NCBI RefSeq assembly: GCF_000716675.1
Contig: NZ_JNXT01000013.1
Location: 1 to 64,000 of the forward strand
Source: Streptomyces alboflavus
Lineage (GTDB): Bacteria > Actinomycetota > Actinomycetes > Streptomycetales > Streptomycetaceae
DNA length: 64,000 nt
Reading direction: 5' to 3'
In this document: positions 44,405 through 53,577 of the stretch, one piece after another
Layout of the letters: each line of letters opens with the position of its first letter
Numbering within the stretch: the first letter of the stretch is position 1
The notes under the pieces: model-generated
Told to the model about the DNA's origin: nothing
Databases searched by the model: none
What the model saw: the letters and a program-made list of their open reading frames with translations, nothing else
Program-made: the position numbers and the translations under genes

Positions 44405-44466
44405 CATGGCCGGGGCGCCTTGACCAGTGGGGCGCCTGTCCGGCCGACGCGCGCCCCGTCAGCCGC

Positions 44467-44618
44467 GGCCGACCTGGGCCCCGTCAGGGGCGCGGGGAAC
44501 TGCGCGCTCAGCGCGCGAAAAGCCGCAGACGCGTCTGCCGGGATCTCGGCAGATGCGACTGCGGCTTTGCTGTGGCTGGTCGCGCAGTTCCCCGCGCCCC
44601 TTACGGGGCTCAGGTCGG
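44467..44618. mobile_element. MITE-like palindromic element, copy A
   Basis: 152 bp with ~40-bp terminal inverted repeats: the left arm begins GGCCGACCTGGGCCCC and continues AGGGGCGCGGGGAACTGCGC; the right arm is its complement with two differences. A central hairpin (44518-44568, AAAGCCGCAG/CTGCGGCTTT) forms the core. No ORF. Copy B at 48.5 kb is nearly identical; part copies are at 23.6 and 39.7 kb. It ends 16 bp before the citA stop. Confidence 0.72.
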
Positions 44619-44633
44619 CCCGACGGGCCTAGG

Positions 44634-45932
44634 TCAGCGAGACTCCACCGGGACGAAGTCCCGGATTACCTCGCCGGTGTAGATCTGGCGGGGGCGCCCG
44701 ATACGCGAGCCGGGCTCCTTGATCATCTCGTGCCACTGGGCGATCCAGCCGGGCAGACGTCCCAGAGCGAAGAGCACCGTGAACATCTCCGTGGGGAAGC
44801 CCATGGCCCGGTAGATCAGACCGGTGTAGAAGTCCACGTTGGGGTAGAGCTTGCGCTCGACGAAGTAGTCGTCGGCCAGCGCGTGCTCCTCCAGCTTCAG
44901 GGCGATGTCGAGCAGCTCGTCGGACTTGCCGAGCGCCGAGAGGACATCGTGCGCCGCCGCCTTGATGATCTTCGCCCGGGGGTCGAAGTTCTTGTAGACG
45001 CGGTGCCCGAAGCCCATGAGCTTCACGCCGTCTTCCTTGTTCTTCACCTTGCGGATGAAGGTGTCGACGTCGCCGCCGGTCGCCTGGATGCCTTCCAGCA
45101 TCTCCAGGACGGACTGGTTGGCGCCGCCGTGCAGCGGACCCCACAGGGCCGAGATGCCGGCGGAGATCGAGGCGAACATGTTCGCCTGCGAGGAGCCCAC
45201 CAGACGGACCGTGGAGGTCGAACAGTTCTGCTCGTGGTCCGCGTGCAGGATCAGGAGCTTGTCGAGCGCGGAGACCACGACCGGGTCCAGCTCGTACTCG
45301 GCGGCGGGCACCGAGAAGGTCATGCGCAGGAAGTTCTCGACGTAGCCGAGGTCGTTGCGCGGGTAGACGACCGGGTGGCCCTGCGACTTCTTGTACGCGT
45401 ACGCCGCGATCGTCGGGAGCTTGGCGAGCAGCCGGATCGTCGAGAGGTGGCGCTGCTTCTCGTCGAACGGGTTGTGGCTGTCCTGGTAGAACGTCGACAG
45501 CGCGCTGACCACGGAGGACAGCATCGCCATCGGGTGCGCGTCGCGCGGGAAGCCGTCGTAGAACCGCTTGACGTCCTCGTGCAGCAGGGTGTGCTGGGTG
45601 ATCTCGTTCTTGAAGGTGGCGAGCTCGTCGACCTTCGGCAGCTCACCGTTGATCAGCAGGTACGCCACCTCGGTGAAGGTGGAGCGCTCCGCGAGCTGCT
45701 CGATCGGGTAGCCGCGGTAGCGCAGGATGCCCTGCTCGCCGTCGAGGTAGGTGATGGCGGATTTATAGGCGGCGGTGTTGCCATAGCCGCTGTCCAGGGT
45801 CACCAGACCGGTCTGGGCGCGGAGCTTGCCGATATCGAAGCCCTTGTCACCGACAGTGGACTCGATCACCGGGTAGGTGTACTCGCCATCGCCGTACCGC
45901 AGTACTACAGCCTTGTTAGCGTTCTCGCTCAC
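44634..45932 (-). CDS. citA: Citrate synthase
   Basis: A 432-residue type II citrate synthase. Catalytic residues are in HADHEQN, WGPLHGGANQ and GFGHRVYKNFDPRA. It condenses oxaloacetate with acetyl-CoA, the entry of the TCA cycle. GTG at 45932 has GAGGGATGAC upstream and starts SENANKAVVLRYGDGEYTY, matching the known N-terminus of Streptomyces CitA. A perfect 18-bp palindrome lies 187 bp upstream. Confidence 0.96.
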   Translation of the reverse strand: MSENANKAVVLRYGDGEYTYPVIESTVGDKGFDIGKLRAQTGLVTLDSGYGNTAAYKSAITYLDGEQGILRYRGYPIEQLAERSTFTEVAYLLINGELPKVDELATFKNEITQHTLLHEDVKRFYDGFPRDAHPMAMLSSVVSALSTFYQDSHNPFDEKQRHLSTIRLLAKLPTIAAYAYKKSQGHPVVYPRNDLGYVENFLRMTFSVPAAEYELDPVVVSALDKLLILHADHEQNCSTSTVRLVGSSQANMFASISAGISALWGPLHGGANQSVLEMLEGIQATGGDVDTFIRKVKNKEDGVKLMGFGHRVYKNFDPRAKIIKAAAHDVLSALGKSDELLDIALKLEEHALADDYFVERKLYPNVDFYTGLIYRAMGFPTEMFTVLFALGRLPGWIAQWHEMIKEPGSRIGRPRQIYTGEVIRDFVPVESR

Positions 45933-46118
45933 GTCATCCCTCACCGACGTTGTGCCTCTTCTTCGAGGTGCCCTGACTGTCTCTACCATCCCCCATTTGG
46001 CCCTGGAGAGTGCACTCGGGGTCGACCATTGGGCCTATTGGCGGCACTCAGTGCCGCCAACCTGCTCATCCTGCCCCCTTCGCCCCAGTTCCGAAAGTGC
46101 TGTGTGACGTTTCCGACT

Positions 46119-46136
46119 CGTTTGATCGATCAAACG
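46119..46136. promoter_or_regulatory. Perfect 18-bp palindrome upstream of citA
   Basis: CGTTTGATCGATCAAACG is a perfect palindrome in the 228-bp gap between recD2 stop and citA start. It has no loop, so it is more like a protein-binding site than a terminator. TTGACG at 46147 is nearby. The regulator is unknown. Confidence 0.5.
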
Positions 46137-46160
46137 GCGGCAGTGCGTTGACGTCTACCC

Positions 46161-48416
46161 TCAACCGCCACGCCGAACCGCGAGCCGGTGATCCAGTGCC
46201 GTCCACCGGCGGCCCGCGGAGACCGTGCGGACCGCCTGCCCCAGAGCCTTGCGCGAACCGACCAGGACGACCAGCTTCCTGGCGCGGGTCACGGCCGTGT
46301 AGAGCAGATTGCGCTGGAGCATCATCCAGGCGCCGGTGGTGACCGGGATCACCACCGCTGGGTACTCACTTCCCTGCGAACGGTGGATTGTCACCGCGTA
46401 GGCATGGGCGAGTTCGTCGAGTTCGTCGAAGTCGTACGGAACTTCCTCGTCCTCGTCCGTGCGGACCGTCAGGCGCTGCTCGTCGGCGTCCAGGGCGGTG
46501 ACCACGCCGACCGTGCCGTTGAAGACGCCGTTCGCGCCCTTCTCGTAGTTGTTGCGGATCTGGGTGACCTTGTCGCCGACGCGGAAGACGCGGCCGCCGA
46601 AGCGCTTCTCCGGCAGGTCGGGGCGGCCGGGGGTGATGGCCTGCTGGAGCAGGCCGTTCAGGTGACCCGCGCCCGCCGGGCCCCGGTGCATGGGGGCGAG
46701 GACCTGCACGTCCCTGCGCGGGTCGAGGCCGAACTTCGCGGGCAGACGGCGGGCGGCCACGTCGACGGTGAGCCGCCCGGCCTCCTCGGTGTCGTCCTCG
46801 ACGAACAGGAAGAAGTCGTTCAGACCCTGGGTGAGGGGCGGCTGCCCGGCGTTGATGCGGTGGGCGTTGGTGACGACGCCGGACTGCTGCGCCTGGCGGA
46901 AGACCCGGGTGAGGCGGACCGCGGGGACGGGCCCGTCCTCGCTGAGCAGGTCCCGCAGGACCTCGCCCGCGCCGACGCTGGGCAGCTGGTCCACGTCGCC
47001 CACGAAGAGCAGATGGGCGCCCGGCGGGACGGCCTTCACCAGCTTGTTGGCGAGAAGCAGGTCGAGCATGGACGCTTCGTCGACGACCACGAGGTCGGCG
47101 TCCAGGGGCCGGTCCTTGTCGTACGCAGCGTCGCCGCCCGGCTTCAGCTCCAGGAGGCGGTGGACGGTGGAGGCCTCGGCGCCGGTCAGCTCGGCCAGGC
47201 GCTTCGCGGCGCGGCCCGTGGGCGCGGCGAGCAGCACCTTCGCCCTCTTGGCGCGGGCCAGCTCCACGATCGAGCGGACCGTGAAGGACTTGCCGCAGCC
47301 AGGACCGCCGGTGAGGACGGCGACCTTGCTGGTCAGGGCGAGCTTGACGGCCTCCTCCTGCTCGGGCGCGAGCTCTGCCCCCGTGCGCCCCTTGAGCCAG
47401 CCGAGCGCCTTGGCCCAGTCGACGTCCCCGAAGCCCGGCATCCGGTCCTCCGGGACCCGCAGGAGCCGCAGGACCTGCCCCGCGAGGGACAGCTCGGCAC
47501 GGTGGAAGGGGATCAGATAGACGGCCGTGACGTCGCCGCCGCCGTCCGGTCCCGGGACGGACTCGCGCACCACCCCTTCGGGGTCCTGGGCCAGCTCGCC
47601 GAGGCAGTCGATGACGAGGCCCGTGTCGACCTGGAGGAGCTTGACCGCGTCGGCGATCAGGCGCTCCTCGGGCAGGAAGCAGTTGCCCTGGTCGGTGGAC
47701 TGCGAGAGGGCGTACTGGAGACCGGCCTTGACCCGCTCCGGGCTGTCGTGCGGGATGCCGACGGACTGGGCGATGCGGTCGGCGGTGAGGAAGCCGATGC
47801 CCCACACGTCGGCAGCGAGGCGGTACGGCTGATTCCGCACTATCGAGATGGAGGCGTCCTCGTACTTCTTGTAGATCCGCACGGCGATGGACGTGGAGAC
47901 GCCGACGCCCTGGAGGAAGACCATCACCTCCTTGATGGCCTTCTGCTCCTCCCACGCGGCGGCGATCTTCTTCGTCCGCTTGGGGCCGAGGCCGGGGACC
48001 TCGATGAGGCGCTTCGGCTCGGTCTCGATGACGTCGAGGGTGTCCACTCCGAAGTGCGTGGTGATGCGGTCGGCCATCACCGGGCCGATGCCCTTGATGA
48101 GGCCGGAGCCGAGGTAGCGCCGGATGCCCTGGATCGTGGCCGGGAGGACCGTCGTGTAGTTCTCGACGGTGAACTGCTTGCCGTACTGCGGGTGGGAGCC
48201 CCAACGCCCCTCCATCCGCAGCGACTCGCCGACCTGCGCGCCGAGCAGCGCGCCGACGACGGTGAGCAGGTCGCCGCCGCCGCGCCCCGTGTCCACGCGC
48301 GCGACCGTGTACCCGTTCTCCTCATTGGCATACGTCACCCGCTCCAGTACGCCCTCGACGACAGCCATACGGGGGGCGGGGACGCTGGCGCTGTTCGGGT
48401 GTGCGGCACTGGACAT
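46161..48416 (-). CDS. recD2: ATP-dependent RecD2-type DNA helicase
   Basis: A 751-residue SF1B helicase with a RecD2-type N-terminal OB/HhH region (IKGIGPVMADRI and VPGLGPKRTKK), P-loop GGPGCGKS (370-377), Walker B VVVDEASMLD, GDVDQLPSVG and the C-terminal UvrD-like motif AYAVTIHRSQGSEY. A 5'-3' helicase for repair or replication restart, independent of RecBC. TAGCGT lies 6 nt before the ATG, so it is probably leaderless. Confidence 0.93.
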   Translation of the reverse strand: MSSAAHPNSASVPAPRMAVVEGVLERVTYANEENGYTVARVDTGRGGGDLLTVVGALLGAQVGESLRMEGRWGSHPQYGKQFTVENYTTVLPATIQGIRRYLGSGLIKGIGPVMADRITTHFGVDTLDVIETEPKRLIEVPGLGPKRTKKIAAAWEEQKAIKEVMVFLQGVGVSTSIAVRIYKKYEDASISIVRNQPYRLAADVWGIGFLTADRIAQSVGIPHDSPERVKAGLQYALSQSTDQGNCFLPEERLIADAVKLLQVDTGLVIDCLGELAQDPEGVVRESVPGPDGGGDVTAVYLIPFHRAELSLAGQVLRLLRVPEDRMPGFGDVDWAKALGWLKGRTGAELAPEQEEAVKLALTSKVAVLTGGPGCGKSFTVRSIVELARAKRAKVLLAAPTGRAAKRLAELTGAEASTVHRLLELKPGGDAAYDKDRPLDADLVVVDEASMLDLLLANKLVKAVPPGAHLLFVGDVDQLPSVGAGEVLRDLLSEDGPVPAVRLTRVFRQAQQSGVVTNAHRINAGQPPLTQGLNDFFLFVEDDTEEAGRLTVDVAARRLPAKFGLDPRRDVQVLAPMHRGPAGAGHLNGLLQQAITPGRPDLPEKRFGGRVFRVGDKVTQIRNNYEKGANGVFNGTVGVVTALDADEQRLTVRTDEDEEVPYDFDELDELAHAYAVTIHRSQGSEYPAVVIPVTTGAWMMLQRNLLYTAVTRARKLVVLVGSRKALGQAVRTVSAGRRWTALDHRLAVRRGG

Positions 48417-48501
48417 GGCCCGACGCTACCGCCGCCCACTGACAACTCCCCGTCGGGGGACGCGGGGACGTGCGCCCCGTCCGGGGCACGACCGGAGGCG
48501 C

Positions 48502-48655
48502 GGCCGACCTGGGCCCCGTCAGGGGCGCGGGGAACTGCGCGCTCAGCGCGCGAAAAGCCGCAGTCGCGTCTGCCGGGATCCCCGCAGATGCGACTGCGGC
48601 TTTGCGGGGGCTGGCCGCGCAGTTCCCCGCGCCCCTTACGGGGCTGAGGTCGGCC
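48502..48655. mobile_element. MITE-like palindromic element, copy B
   Basis: 154 bp, nearly identical to copy A (44467-44618), with the same ~40-bp inverted termini and central hairpin (48554-48603). Outside it, GGGGCGCCTTGACCAGTGGG (reverse complement of 48665-48684) also occurs left of copy A, so the flanks are in inverted orientation. Thus citA and recD2 are bracketed. Confidence 0.72.
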
Positions 48656-48740
48656 TCAGGGCACCCACTGGTCAAGGCGCCCCCGCCAGCGAAAGTCACG
48701 ATCGAGTTTCAGCCACCACGCAAGGGGTTGTCACAAGCCC

Positions 48741-48776
48741 TGTAATCGATTCCAATCCCTCGTGTAATCGATTCCA
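48741..48776 (+). promoter_or_regulatory. Tandem LacI-type operators of the rbs operon
   Basis: TGTAATCGATTCCA occurs twice (48741-48754 and 48763-48776), spaced 22 bp start to start, i.e. two helical turns. Each is a near-palindrome with the central CG typical of LacI/RbsR sites. They lie 20-55 bp before the rbsR start, so RbsR should autoregulate the operon. Confidence 0.82.
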
Positions 48777-48795
48777 CGAGGAGGTGGCATCGGCA

Positions 48796-49881
48796 GTGGC
48801 AAGCGTCGGCATCAAAGACGTCGCGGCCCGCGCGGGCGTCTCCGTGGCCACGGTCTCGCGTGTCCTGAACGCGCACGCGTCCGTGAGTCCGGCCGCCCGG
48901 GAGCGCGTGCTCGCCGCGGTGGACGCGCTCGGCTACCGGCCCAACACGCTCGCCCGGTCCCTCAGGACGGACCAGACGCGCACGCTCGGCCTGGTCATCA
49001 GCGACGTGCTCAATCCGTACTTCACCGAACTGGCCCGCTCCGTCGAGGAGGAGGCCCGCGCGCTCGGCTACAGCATCATCTTCGGCAACGCCGACGAGCG
49101 GCCCGAGCTGCAGGACCACCACATCCGCACGCTCCTGGACCGCCGCATCGACGGCCTCCTCGTCTCCCCCGCCGACGGCGGCTCCCCGCTCGTCCTCGAC
49201 GCCGCCCGCGCGGGCACCCCGATGGTCTTCGTCGACCGCTGGATCCCCGGCCTCGACGTGCCCGTGGTGCGGGCCGACGGCAGCTCCGCCGTGCGGGACC
49301 TGGTGGCGCATCTGCACGGCCTCGGCCACCGCAGGCTCGCGATCATCGCCGGGCCCGCGGCCACGACCACCGGCAGCGAGCGCGTGACGGCCTTCCGGGA
49401 CGCGCTCGCCGCGTACGGGCTCGAACTGCCGGACGAGTACATCGGGCAGGGCGACTTCCAGGCCGCGAGCGGGCGGCGTGCCACCGAGCGGTTCCTTGAG
49501 CTGCCCGAGCCGCCCGAAGTCGTCTTCGCCGCCGACAACTTGATGGCGCTCGGCGCGCTCGACGCGATCCGCGCGCGCGGGCTCCGCATCCCGCACGACA
49601 TCGCGCTCGCCGCGTTCGACGACATCCCCTGGTTCGTGCACACCGATCCGCCGATCACGGCGATCGCCCAGCCCACGGGCGACCTCGGCCGGGCCGCCGT
49701 GCGGGCGCTCACCGACCTGATCGAGGGCCGGACGCCGGAGTCCGTGACGCTCCCGGCCCGCCTCGTCGTACGCGGTTCGTGCGGCGAATCCCCCACGACC
49801 GGCACGGACAGCACGACCGGCACGGACAGCACGGACCGCACGACCGGCACACCCGGCACGACCCGAAGGAGTGACGCATGA
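48796..49881 (+). CDS. rbsR: LacI-family regulator of the ribose operon
   Basis: A 361-residue regulator with N-terminal HTH (IKDVAARAGVSVATVSRVLN) and a periplasmic-binding-like ligand domain. It likely represses the rbs genes until ribose is present. The GTG at 48796 has GAGGAGG 11-17 bases upstream (48778-48784), somewhat long; a GTG at 48784 is less likely. The last ~27 residues are a Thr/Gly/Asp-rich tail encoded by an 18-bp tandem repeat (49794-49866), and the stop overlaps rbsA (ATGA). Confidence 0.88.
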   Translation: MASVGIKDVAARAGVSVATVSRVLNAHASVSPAARERVLAAVDALGYRPNTLARSLRTDQTRTLGLVISDVLNPYFTELARSVEEEARALGYSIIFGNADERPELQDHHIRTLLDRRIDGLLVSPADGGSPLVLDAARAGTPMVFVDRWIPGLDVPVVRADGSSAVRDLVAHLHGLGHRRLAIIAGPAATTTGSERVTAFRDALAAYGLELPDEYIGQGDFQAASGRRATERFLELPEPPEVVFAADNLMALGALDAIRARGLRIPHDIALAAFDDIPWFVHTDPPITAIAQPTGDLGRAAVRALTDLIEGRTPESVTLPARLVVRGSCGESPTTGTDSTTGTDSTDRTTGTPGTTRRSDA

Positions 49882-51557
49882 CTGGCCCCGCACCGGTGCG
49901 CGACGCCGTGCAGGACGCACCGGAACTGCTGCGCGTCGAGGGCATCCGCAAGGCCTTCCCCGGCGTCGTCGCCCTCGACGGCGTGGACTTCGACCTGCGC
50001 GGCGGGGAGGTGCACGTACTCCTCGGCGAGAACGGGGCGGGCAAGAGCACGCTCATCAAGATGTTCTCCGGCGCCAACCAGCCCGACGCGGGCCGGATCC
50101 TCGTCGGCGGCGAGGAGGTCCGCATCCACGGCGCGCAGGACGCCGAGCGGCTCGGGATCGCCACCATCTACCAGGAGTTCAACCTCGTCCCCGATCTGAC
50201 GGTCGCCGAGAACATCTTCCTGGGCCGCCAGCCCCGCCGCTTCGGCCTCATCGACCGCAAGAAGATGGAGGCCGACGCGGCCGAGCTCCTCGCGCGTGTC
50301 GGCGTCGACGTGTCGCCGCGCGCCCGCTGCCGCGAACTGGGCATCGCCCGGCTCCAGATGGTGGAGATCGCCAAGGCGCTCAGCCTGCACGCGCGCGTGC
50401 TCGTCATGGACGAGCCGACGGCCGTGCTCACCTCCGAGGAGGTGGAAAAGCTCTTCACCCTCGTGCGGGGGCTGCGCGCGGACGGCGTCGGCGTCGTCTT
50501 CATCACCCACCACCTGGAGGAGATCGCCGCCCTCGGCGACCGCGTGAGCGTCCTGCGCGACGGCCGCAGCGTGGGCCAGGTGCCCGCGTCGACGCCGGAG
50601 GACGAACTCGTACGCCTCATGGTGGGCCGGTCCATCGAGCAGCAGTATCCGCGCGAGCGGAGCGACGCGTCCCCACAGGCGGACGGGGAAGCTCCGTTGC
50701 TGCGGGTCCGTGGGCTCACCCGGGGCGGGGTCTTCCACGACGTCGGCTTCGAGGTGCGCGCGGGCGAGGTCGTCGGCGTGGCCGGTCTGGTCGGGGCGGG
50801 GCGCACGGAGGTGGCGCGGGCCGTCTTCGGGGCGGATCCGTACGACGCGGGCACGGTGGAGGTCGGTGGCCGGGCGCTGCCCCGGCACGACGTGTACGCG
50901 GCGATGACCGCCGGGGTCGGGCTCGTGCCGGAGGACCGCAAGGGCCAGGGCCTCGTGCTCGACGCCTCCGTGGCGGAGAACCTCGGCCTGGTGACGCTGC
51001 GGGCGGCGACCCGCGCGGGCCTGGTCGACCGGGCCGGGCAGCGGGCCGCCGCCGAGCGGATCGCGGGCCAGCTGGGCGTCCGCATGGCGGGGCTCCACCA
51101 GCACGTGCGCACCCTCTCCGGCGGCAACCAGCAGAAGGTCGTCATCGGCAAGTGGCTCCTCGCCCAGGCGAAGGTGCTGATCCTCGACGAGCCGACGCGC
51201 GGCATCGACGTCGGCGCGAAGGTCGAGATCTACCAGCTCATCAACGAACTCACGGCCGCCGGGCACGCCGTCCTGATGATCTCCAGCGATCTGCCGGAGG
51301 TCCTCGGGATGAGCGACCGGGTCCTGGTCATGGCGCAGGGCCGGATCGCGGGTGAACTCGGCGCGGCCGAGGCGACGCAGGACGCGGTGATGGCCCTCGC
51401 CGTCAGCACGGGGGCCTCGACGGCACCTGCGGACTCCGGCACGGGGGCCGCGAAGGCGCCTGTGGACAACGGCGCCCCTGTGGACAACGACAACACCCCC
51501 GCGGGCGACGACGCCCCTGCGGGGGACGCGAAGGAGGACTCCCGTGGCAACCACTGA
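49878..51557 (+). CDS. rbsA: Ribose ABC transporter, tandem ATPase
   Basis: A 559-residue double ABC protein. The first half has Walker A GENGAGKST and Walker B VLVMDEPTAVL; the second half lacks a standard Walker A (GLVGAGRTE), as is normal for RbsA, and has signature LSGGNQQK and ILDEPTRGID. It powers ribose uptake. About 50 residues of Asp/Ala/Pro-rich tail exceed the family norm. It overlaps rbsR and the next gene (14 bp). Confidence 0.93.
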   Translation: MTGPAPVRDAVQDAPELLRVEGIRKAFPGVVALDGVDFDLRGGEVHVLLGENGAGKSTLIKMFSGANQPDAGRILVGGEEVRIHGAQDAERLGIATIYQEFNLVPDLTVAENIFLGRQPRRFGLIDRKKMEADAAELLARVGVDVSPRARCRELGIARLQMVEIAKALSLHARVLVMDEPTAVLTSEEVEKLFTLVRGLRADGVGVVFITHHLEEIAALGDRVSVLRDGRSVGQVPASTPEDELVRLMVGRSIEQQYPRERSDASPQADGEAPLLRVRGLTRGGVFHDVGFEVRAGEVVGVAGLVGAGRTEVARAVFGADPYDAGTVEVGGRALPRHDVYAAMTAGVGLVPEDRKGQGLVLDASVAENLGLVTLRAATRAGLVDRAGQRAAAERIAGQLGVRMAGLHQHVRTLSGGNQQKVVIGKWLLAQAKVLILDEPTRGIDVGAKVEIYQLINELTAAGHAVLMISSDLPEVLGMSDRVLVMAQGRIAGELGAAEATQDAVMALAVSTGASTAPADSGTGAAKAPVDNGAPVDNDNTPAGDDAPAGDAKEDSRGNH

Positions 51558-53517
51558 CACCCGCCCTGACAAGACGGGCACCGGCGGCACGGGCGGCGGC
51601 CTGGACCTGCGCCGTGTCCTGCTCGACAACGGCGCGCTCAGCGCCCTCGTGGTCCTGGTGGTCGCGATGTCGCTGCTCTCCGGCGACTTCCTGACCACGC
51701 AGAACCTCCTCAACGTCGGCGTGCAGGCGGCCGTGACGGCGATCCTCGCGTTCGGTGTCACCTTCGTCATCGTCGCGGCGGGCATCGACCTGTCGGTGGG
51801 CTCGGTGGCGGCGCTTTCGGCGACGGTCCTCGCCTGGTCGGCGACGAAGGAGGGGGTGCCCGTCTGGATCGCGGTGCTCCTCGCGGTCGCCACGGGCATC
51901 GCCTGCGGTCTGGTCAACGGCGTGCTCGTCTCGTACGGGAAGCTGCCGCCGTTCATCGCGACGCTCGCGATGCTGTCGATCGGCCGCGGTCTGTCCCTGG
52001 TGATCTCGCAGGGCTCCCCCATCGCCTTCCCGGAGTCGGTCTCCAAGGTCGGTGACACCCTCGGCGGCTGGCTGCCGGTGCCGGTGCTCGTGATGGTGGC
52101 GATGGGCCTGGTCACGGCGCTGATCCTGTCGCGTACGTACATCGGCCGTTCCATGTACGCGATCGGCGGCAACGAGGAGGCGGCTCGCCTCTCCGGTCTG
52201 CGGGTGAAACGTCAGAAGATCGTCATCTACGCCCTGTCCGGTCTGTTCGCGGCCGTCGCGGGCATCGTGCTCGCGTCCCGTCTGGTGTCCGCGCAGCCGC
52301 AGGCCGCGCAGGGCTACGAGCTGGACGCGATCGCCGCGGTCGTCATCGGCGGCGCGAGCCTCGCGGGCGGTGTCGGCAAGGCGTCCGGGACGCTGATCGG
52401 CGCGCTGATCCTCGCGGTGCTGCGCAACGGCCTCAACCTCCTTTCCGTGTCGGCGTTCTGGCAGCAGGTCGTCATCGGCGTCGTGATCGCCCTCGCGGTG
52501 CTCCTCGACACGCTGCGCAGGAAGGCCGGGGCGGGCGCGGGCGGCGGCGGTGCCGTCGGCAGCACCTCGTCCGGGTCCGGGCGCAAGGGCCCGCAGGCCC
52601 TCAAGTACACGCTCGCGGCCGTGGTCGCGGCCGCCGTGATCGCCGCGGTGTCCGTCTTCAACTCCGGCTCCTCCGGTACGTCGACGAAGATCGGCCTGTC
52701 CCTCTCCACCCTCAACAACCCCTTCTTCGTCCAGATGAAGGAGGGCGCGCAGGCGGAGGCCGAGAAGGCGGGCGTCGACCTGACCGTCACCGACGCGCAG
52801 AACGACGCGTCCCAACAGGCCAACCAGCTCCAGAACTTCACCAGCGAGAGCATGAAGGCCGTCATCGTCAACCCGGTCGACTCCGACGCCGTCGGCCCGG
52901 CCGCGCGCGCCGCCAACAAGGCGGACATCCCGGTGATCGCCGCCGACCGCGGCGTGAACAAGGCGGACGTCGCCACCCTCGTGGCCTCCGACAACGTCGC
53001 CGGCGGCAGGCAGGCGGCGAAGGCCCTCGCCGACAAGCTCGGCGGGAAGGGCGAGGTCGTCGTGCTCCAGGGCACCGCGGGCACCTCCGCGAGCCGGGAG
53101 CGCGGGCAGGGCTTCGCCGAGGGCATCAAGGCGTTCCCCGGCATCAAGGTCGTCGCCAAGCAGCCCGCGGACTTCGACCGCACCAAGGGCCTGGACGTCA
53201 TGACGAACCTGCTCCAGGGCAATCCGGGCGTCGACGGCGTCTTCGCGGAGAACGACGAGATGGCGCTCGGCGCGGTGAAGGCGCTCGGCGACAAGGCGGG
53301 CAGGTCGGTGTCGGTGGTCGGCTTCGACGGCACGCCCGACGGCCTGAAGGCGGTCGAGGCGGGGACGCTGTACGCGTCGGTGGCGCAGCAGCCCGCGGAG
53401 CTGGGCCGGATCGCGGTGCGCAACGCGATCCGCGCGGCGGACGACAAGAAGGTCGACTCCGTGGTGAAGGTGCCGGTGAAGGTGGTCACGGAGAAGAACG
53501 TGGCACGGTTCAAGTGA
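51544..53517 (+). CDS. Ribose permease fused to ribose-binding protein
   Basis: A 657-residue fusion. Residues ~30-335 are RbsC, with the loop GIDLSVGS and about eight to ten membrane helices. Residues ~345-375 are a Gly/Ser linker and a new helix (ALKYTLAAVVAAAVIAA). Residues ~380-657 are RbsB, opening KIGLSLSTLNNPFFVQMKEG and containing DRGVN and VDGVFAEND. The helix tethers the binding domain outside, next to its own channel. There is no separate RbsB gene in this operon. GTG at 51544 with GAAGGAGG. Confidence 0.92.
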   Translation: MATTDTRPDKTGTGGTGGGLDLRRVLLDNGALSALVVLVVAMSLLSGDFLTTQNLLNVGVQAAVTAILAFGVTFVIVAAGIDLSVGSVAALSATVLAWSATKEGVPVWIAVLLAVATGIACGLVNGVLVSYGKLPPFIATLAMLSIGRGLSLVISQGSPIAFPESVSKVGDTLGGWLPVPVLVMVAMGLVTALILSRTYIGRSMYAIGGNEEAARLSGLRVKRQKIVIYALSGLFAAVAGIVLASRLVSAQPQAAQGYELDAIAAVVIGGASLAGGVGKASGTLIGALILAVLRNGLNLLSVSAFWQQVVIGVVIALAVLLDTLRRKAGAGAGGGGAVGSTSSGSGRKGPQALKYTLAAVVAAAVIAAVSVFNSGSSGTSTKIGLSLSTLNNPFFVQMKEGAQAEAEKAGVDLTVTDAQNDASQQANQLQNFTSESMKAVIVNPVDSDAVGPAARAANKADIPVIAADRGVNKADVATLVASDNVAGGRQAAKALADKLGGKGEVVVLQGTAGTSASRERGQGFAEGIKAFPGIKVVAKQPADFDRTKGLDVMTNLLQGNPGVDGVFAENDEMALGAVKALGDKAGRSVSVVGFDGTPDGLKAVEAGTLYASVAQQPAELGRIAVRNAIRAADDKKVDSVVKVPVKVVTEKNVARFK

Positions 53518-53577
53518 GGCGCCGTACGCGTACGGGTGTCGACACAGCACGGGGAACATGGGAAAGGCAGAACCACG

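Noticed and set aside
44046..44423. Short open frames across the copA-citA gap
   Set aside because: No ribosome sites, run through hairpins and the T5 terminator; structure suggests RNA rather than protein.
49068..52172. 1034-codon open frame on minus, opposite the rbs genes
   Set aside because: Antisense shadow in GC-rich DNA; the plus-strand rbsR, rbsA and permease have clear motifs and coupling.
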